Shown here piece after piece: positions 32,614 to 33,722 of a DNA stretch of 33,722 bases. Each line of letters starts with the position of its first letter. The stretch's first letter is position 1. A model generated the notes under the pieces. It ran no database searches. It was not told where the DNA came from and worked only from the letters and a program-made list of their open reading frames with translations. The DNA comes from JAMDCX01 sp049977145 (GTDB lineage Bacteria; Planctomycetota; Phycisphaerae; WQYP01). A program made the translations under genes and the position numbers. The stretch is from NCBI GenBank assembly GCA_049977145.1, contig JBMFGW010000031.1, positions 1-33,722 on the forward strand, written 5' to 3'.

Positions 32614-33210
32614 ATGGTGAATAGTAAAACGTATCGTAGCCAAGATGTCCAGAAGGTGGACGTGGCGCAAATGGTGGCGGGCCGCGAAGGCCAGGCCGTG
32701 GTGGTGGGAGTGGATACGGGCAAGAGGAATTTGTACATGGTGGTACGCTGGATGGACGGGCAGACGGATCGCCCTATAGTCGTGGCGCAACCTGAGGAAC
32801 TCGGCCTGGCGGTAGACTTTCTCCAGAGGTTGGCGGCCGGACGGAATCTGCGGGTAGCGATAGAACCAACTGGGACGTATGGTGATGCCATTCGGTATGC
32901 CTGCCACGGTGTGGGGCTGTCGGTGGAGCGCGTATCGCCGGTGGCGTCGAGTCGGCATGCGGAAGTGTACGATGGGGTTCCAAGCCAGCACGACGGGAAG
33001 GATGCCGCAGTGATAGCGGAGTTGTGCGGGATCGGCAAATCGTCGCCGTGGCCATGGCGAGAGGCCCGTGAGCAGGAGCAGATGTTGGCAGCGCATGTGG
33101 CGTTGATGGAAAACCATCAGGAGGAGGTCAATGCGTGGCGTGGTCGCTTGGAGGGGAAGCTGGCGCGGCATTGGCCGGAGGTATCGGCGTTAGGGCCTGT
33201 GACAAAATAA
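32614..33210 (+). pseudogene. IS110-family transposase, N-terminal DEDD half
   Basis: A 198-aa product with the IS110 RuvC-like DEDD domain: Asp in 'VVVGVDTGKRNLYM' (about 29-42), Glu in 'VAIEPTGTYGDAIRY' (about 86-100), and 'QHDGKDAAVIAEL' (about 128-140) with the last Asp pair. A coiled region with 'RLEGKLARHWPEV' follows. The C-terminal Transposase_20 domain with the catalytic serine is missing: the sequence is replaced by an ISAzo13-type element just after this point. So it cannot encode an active recombinase. The ATG at 32614 has a strong AGGAGG site, hidden in the leader stem. Confidence 0.85.
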
Positions 33211-33213
33211 ACG

Positions 33214-33722
33214 TTACGTTTTGGCATTTTTTCCGATAATCGTATAATTCCATTTTGGATGGGTTACATGAGGTGCGAGGCTTACCGTTTTCATCTGCTG
33301 GTTGCTGATTTTGATCTTCGTGGCGTAAGCCTTGGCGTCCAGCCGCGCTTGTATCTTTAACCCCTTGCGGGTGGTGGTCGCACCGATCAAATTCACGACC
33401 GCCTCGTAACTGACCAGCGGTTGCCCCGCCCAATTCATACTGATGTGGCTGAACATGCGATGTTCTATCTTGTTCCACTTGCTGGTACCCGGCGGATAAT
33501 GGCACACGGTGATGGGCAGACCCAATTCATCGGCCAACTGCTGGAGGTGGTATTTCCAGGCGCGGGTGCGGCTGGAGTTGCTTCCGCCCCCATCGGCGCA
33601 CAGAAGCAGAGACCGGGCTTTGGGGTAATGATCCCGTCCTACTAATACTACAACGCTACAAATGCTCAAGAAAATATACTTGGCTGACCGATGAAGCCTT
33701 TCAGGAGCCGTATTTTTGAAAG
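33214..33722 (-). pseudogene. ISAzo13-family transposase, C-terminal part running off the window
   Basis: From about 33640 leftward the protein shows 'LLLCADGGGSNSSRTRAWKY' (DDE Asp), 'VCHYPPGTSKWNKIEHRMFS' (catalytic Glu) and 'NLIGATTTRKGL', then 'WNYTI' and the stop at 33214. This is the DDE half of ISAzo13 ('Rhodopirellula transposase') proteins. The frame stays open to the right edge, but the first part before 'YPKAR' does not match the family well ('SICSVVVLVGRD'), so it may already be damaged there. Its stop lies 4 bp from the end of the IS110 frame, marking the insertion point. The family suggests a planctomycete host. Confidence 0.75.

Overview
The window looks like bacterial chromosome from the planctomycete side of the tree. 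The best clue is a partial transposase of the ISAzo13 / 'Rhodopirellula transposase' DDE family at the right edge. The broader gene set (2-oxoacid:ferredoxin oxidoreductase, NRAMP plus a MgtE-like sensor, degraded intergenic repeats) fits but does not prove this. No rRNA, tRNA or CRISPR array was seen, so the placement is an inference.

Layout. (1) 1-8000, minus strand: an accessory, defence-like island. It holds an 1107-aa Eco57I-type N6-adenine methyltransferase, a trypsin-like serine peptidase overlapping it by 4 bp, an AbiU2-type HEPN protein, and an SDH-family Clp-fold serine proteinase with a small basic protein under its own consensus promoter. Around them lie gene wreckage: a truncated HipA-like kinase and two C-terminal tails of another methyltransferase family. 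One tail carries a 270-bp palindromic MITE-like element that keeps the reading frame open. (2) 8054-8210: one copy of a dispersed intergenic repeat. (3) 8687-11663, plus: an unusual NRAMP transporter, a soluble PRC/MgtE_N/CBS protein and a small membrane protein. (4) 11989-13062, plus: an Old Yellow Enzyme. (5) 13168-17205, minus: four overlapping genes of sugar-phosphate metabolism (cupin-type glucose-6-phosphate isomerase, ROK kinase, large mannose-6-phosphate-isomerase-like protein, second cupin-type isomerase). (6) 17439-20007, plus: an M16 peptidase pair, one inactive and one active subunit. (7) 20350-21219, plus: larB. (8) 21330-24316, minus: korDABC. (9) 24487-25473, plus: an MDR quinone-oxidoreductase-like enzyme. 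(10) 25651-28690, minus: a secreted orphan, dapF and a P-loop kinase. (11) 29170-32056, plus: an aldehyde dehydrogenase and a LacI-family regulator, each with a recognisable promoter. (12) 32062-33722: second repeat copy, a truncated MFS transporter, an IS110-type element inserted into it, and an ISAzo13-type element cutting the IS110 transposase.

How it fits together. The core genes suggest ferredoxin-linked carbon metabolism (Kor) and sugar-phosphate interconversion by cupin isomerases. The left end and right end are zones of gene decay and insertion. The strongest candidates for something undescribed are the methyltransferase-protease-HEPN cluster, the in-frame palindromic element, the four-gene isomerase/kinase cassette, and the NRAMP transporter paired with a detached MgtE-type sensor. 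All functional statements come from motif recognition by eye; no database search was run.
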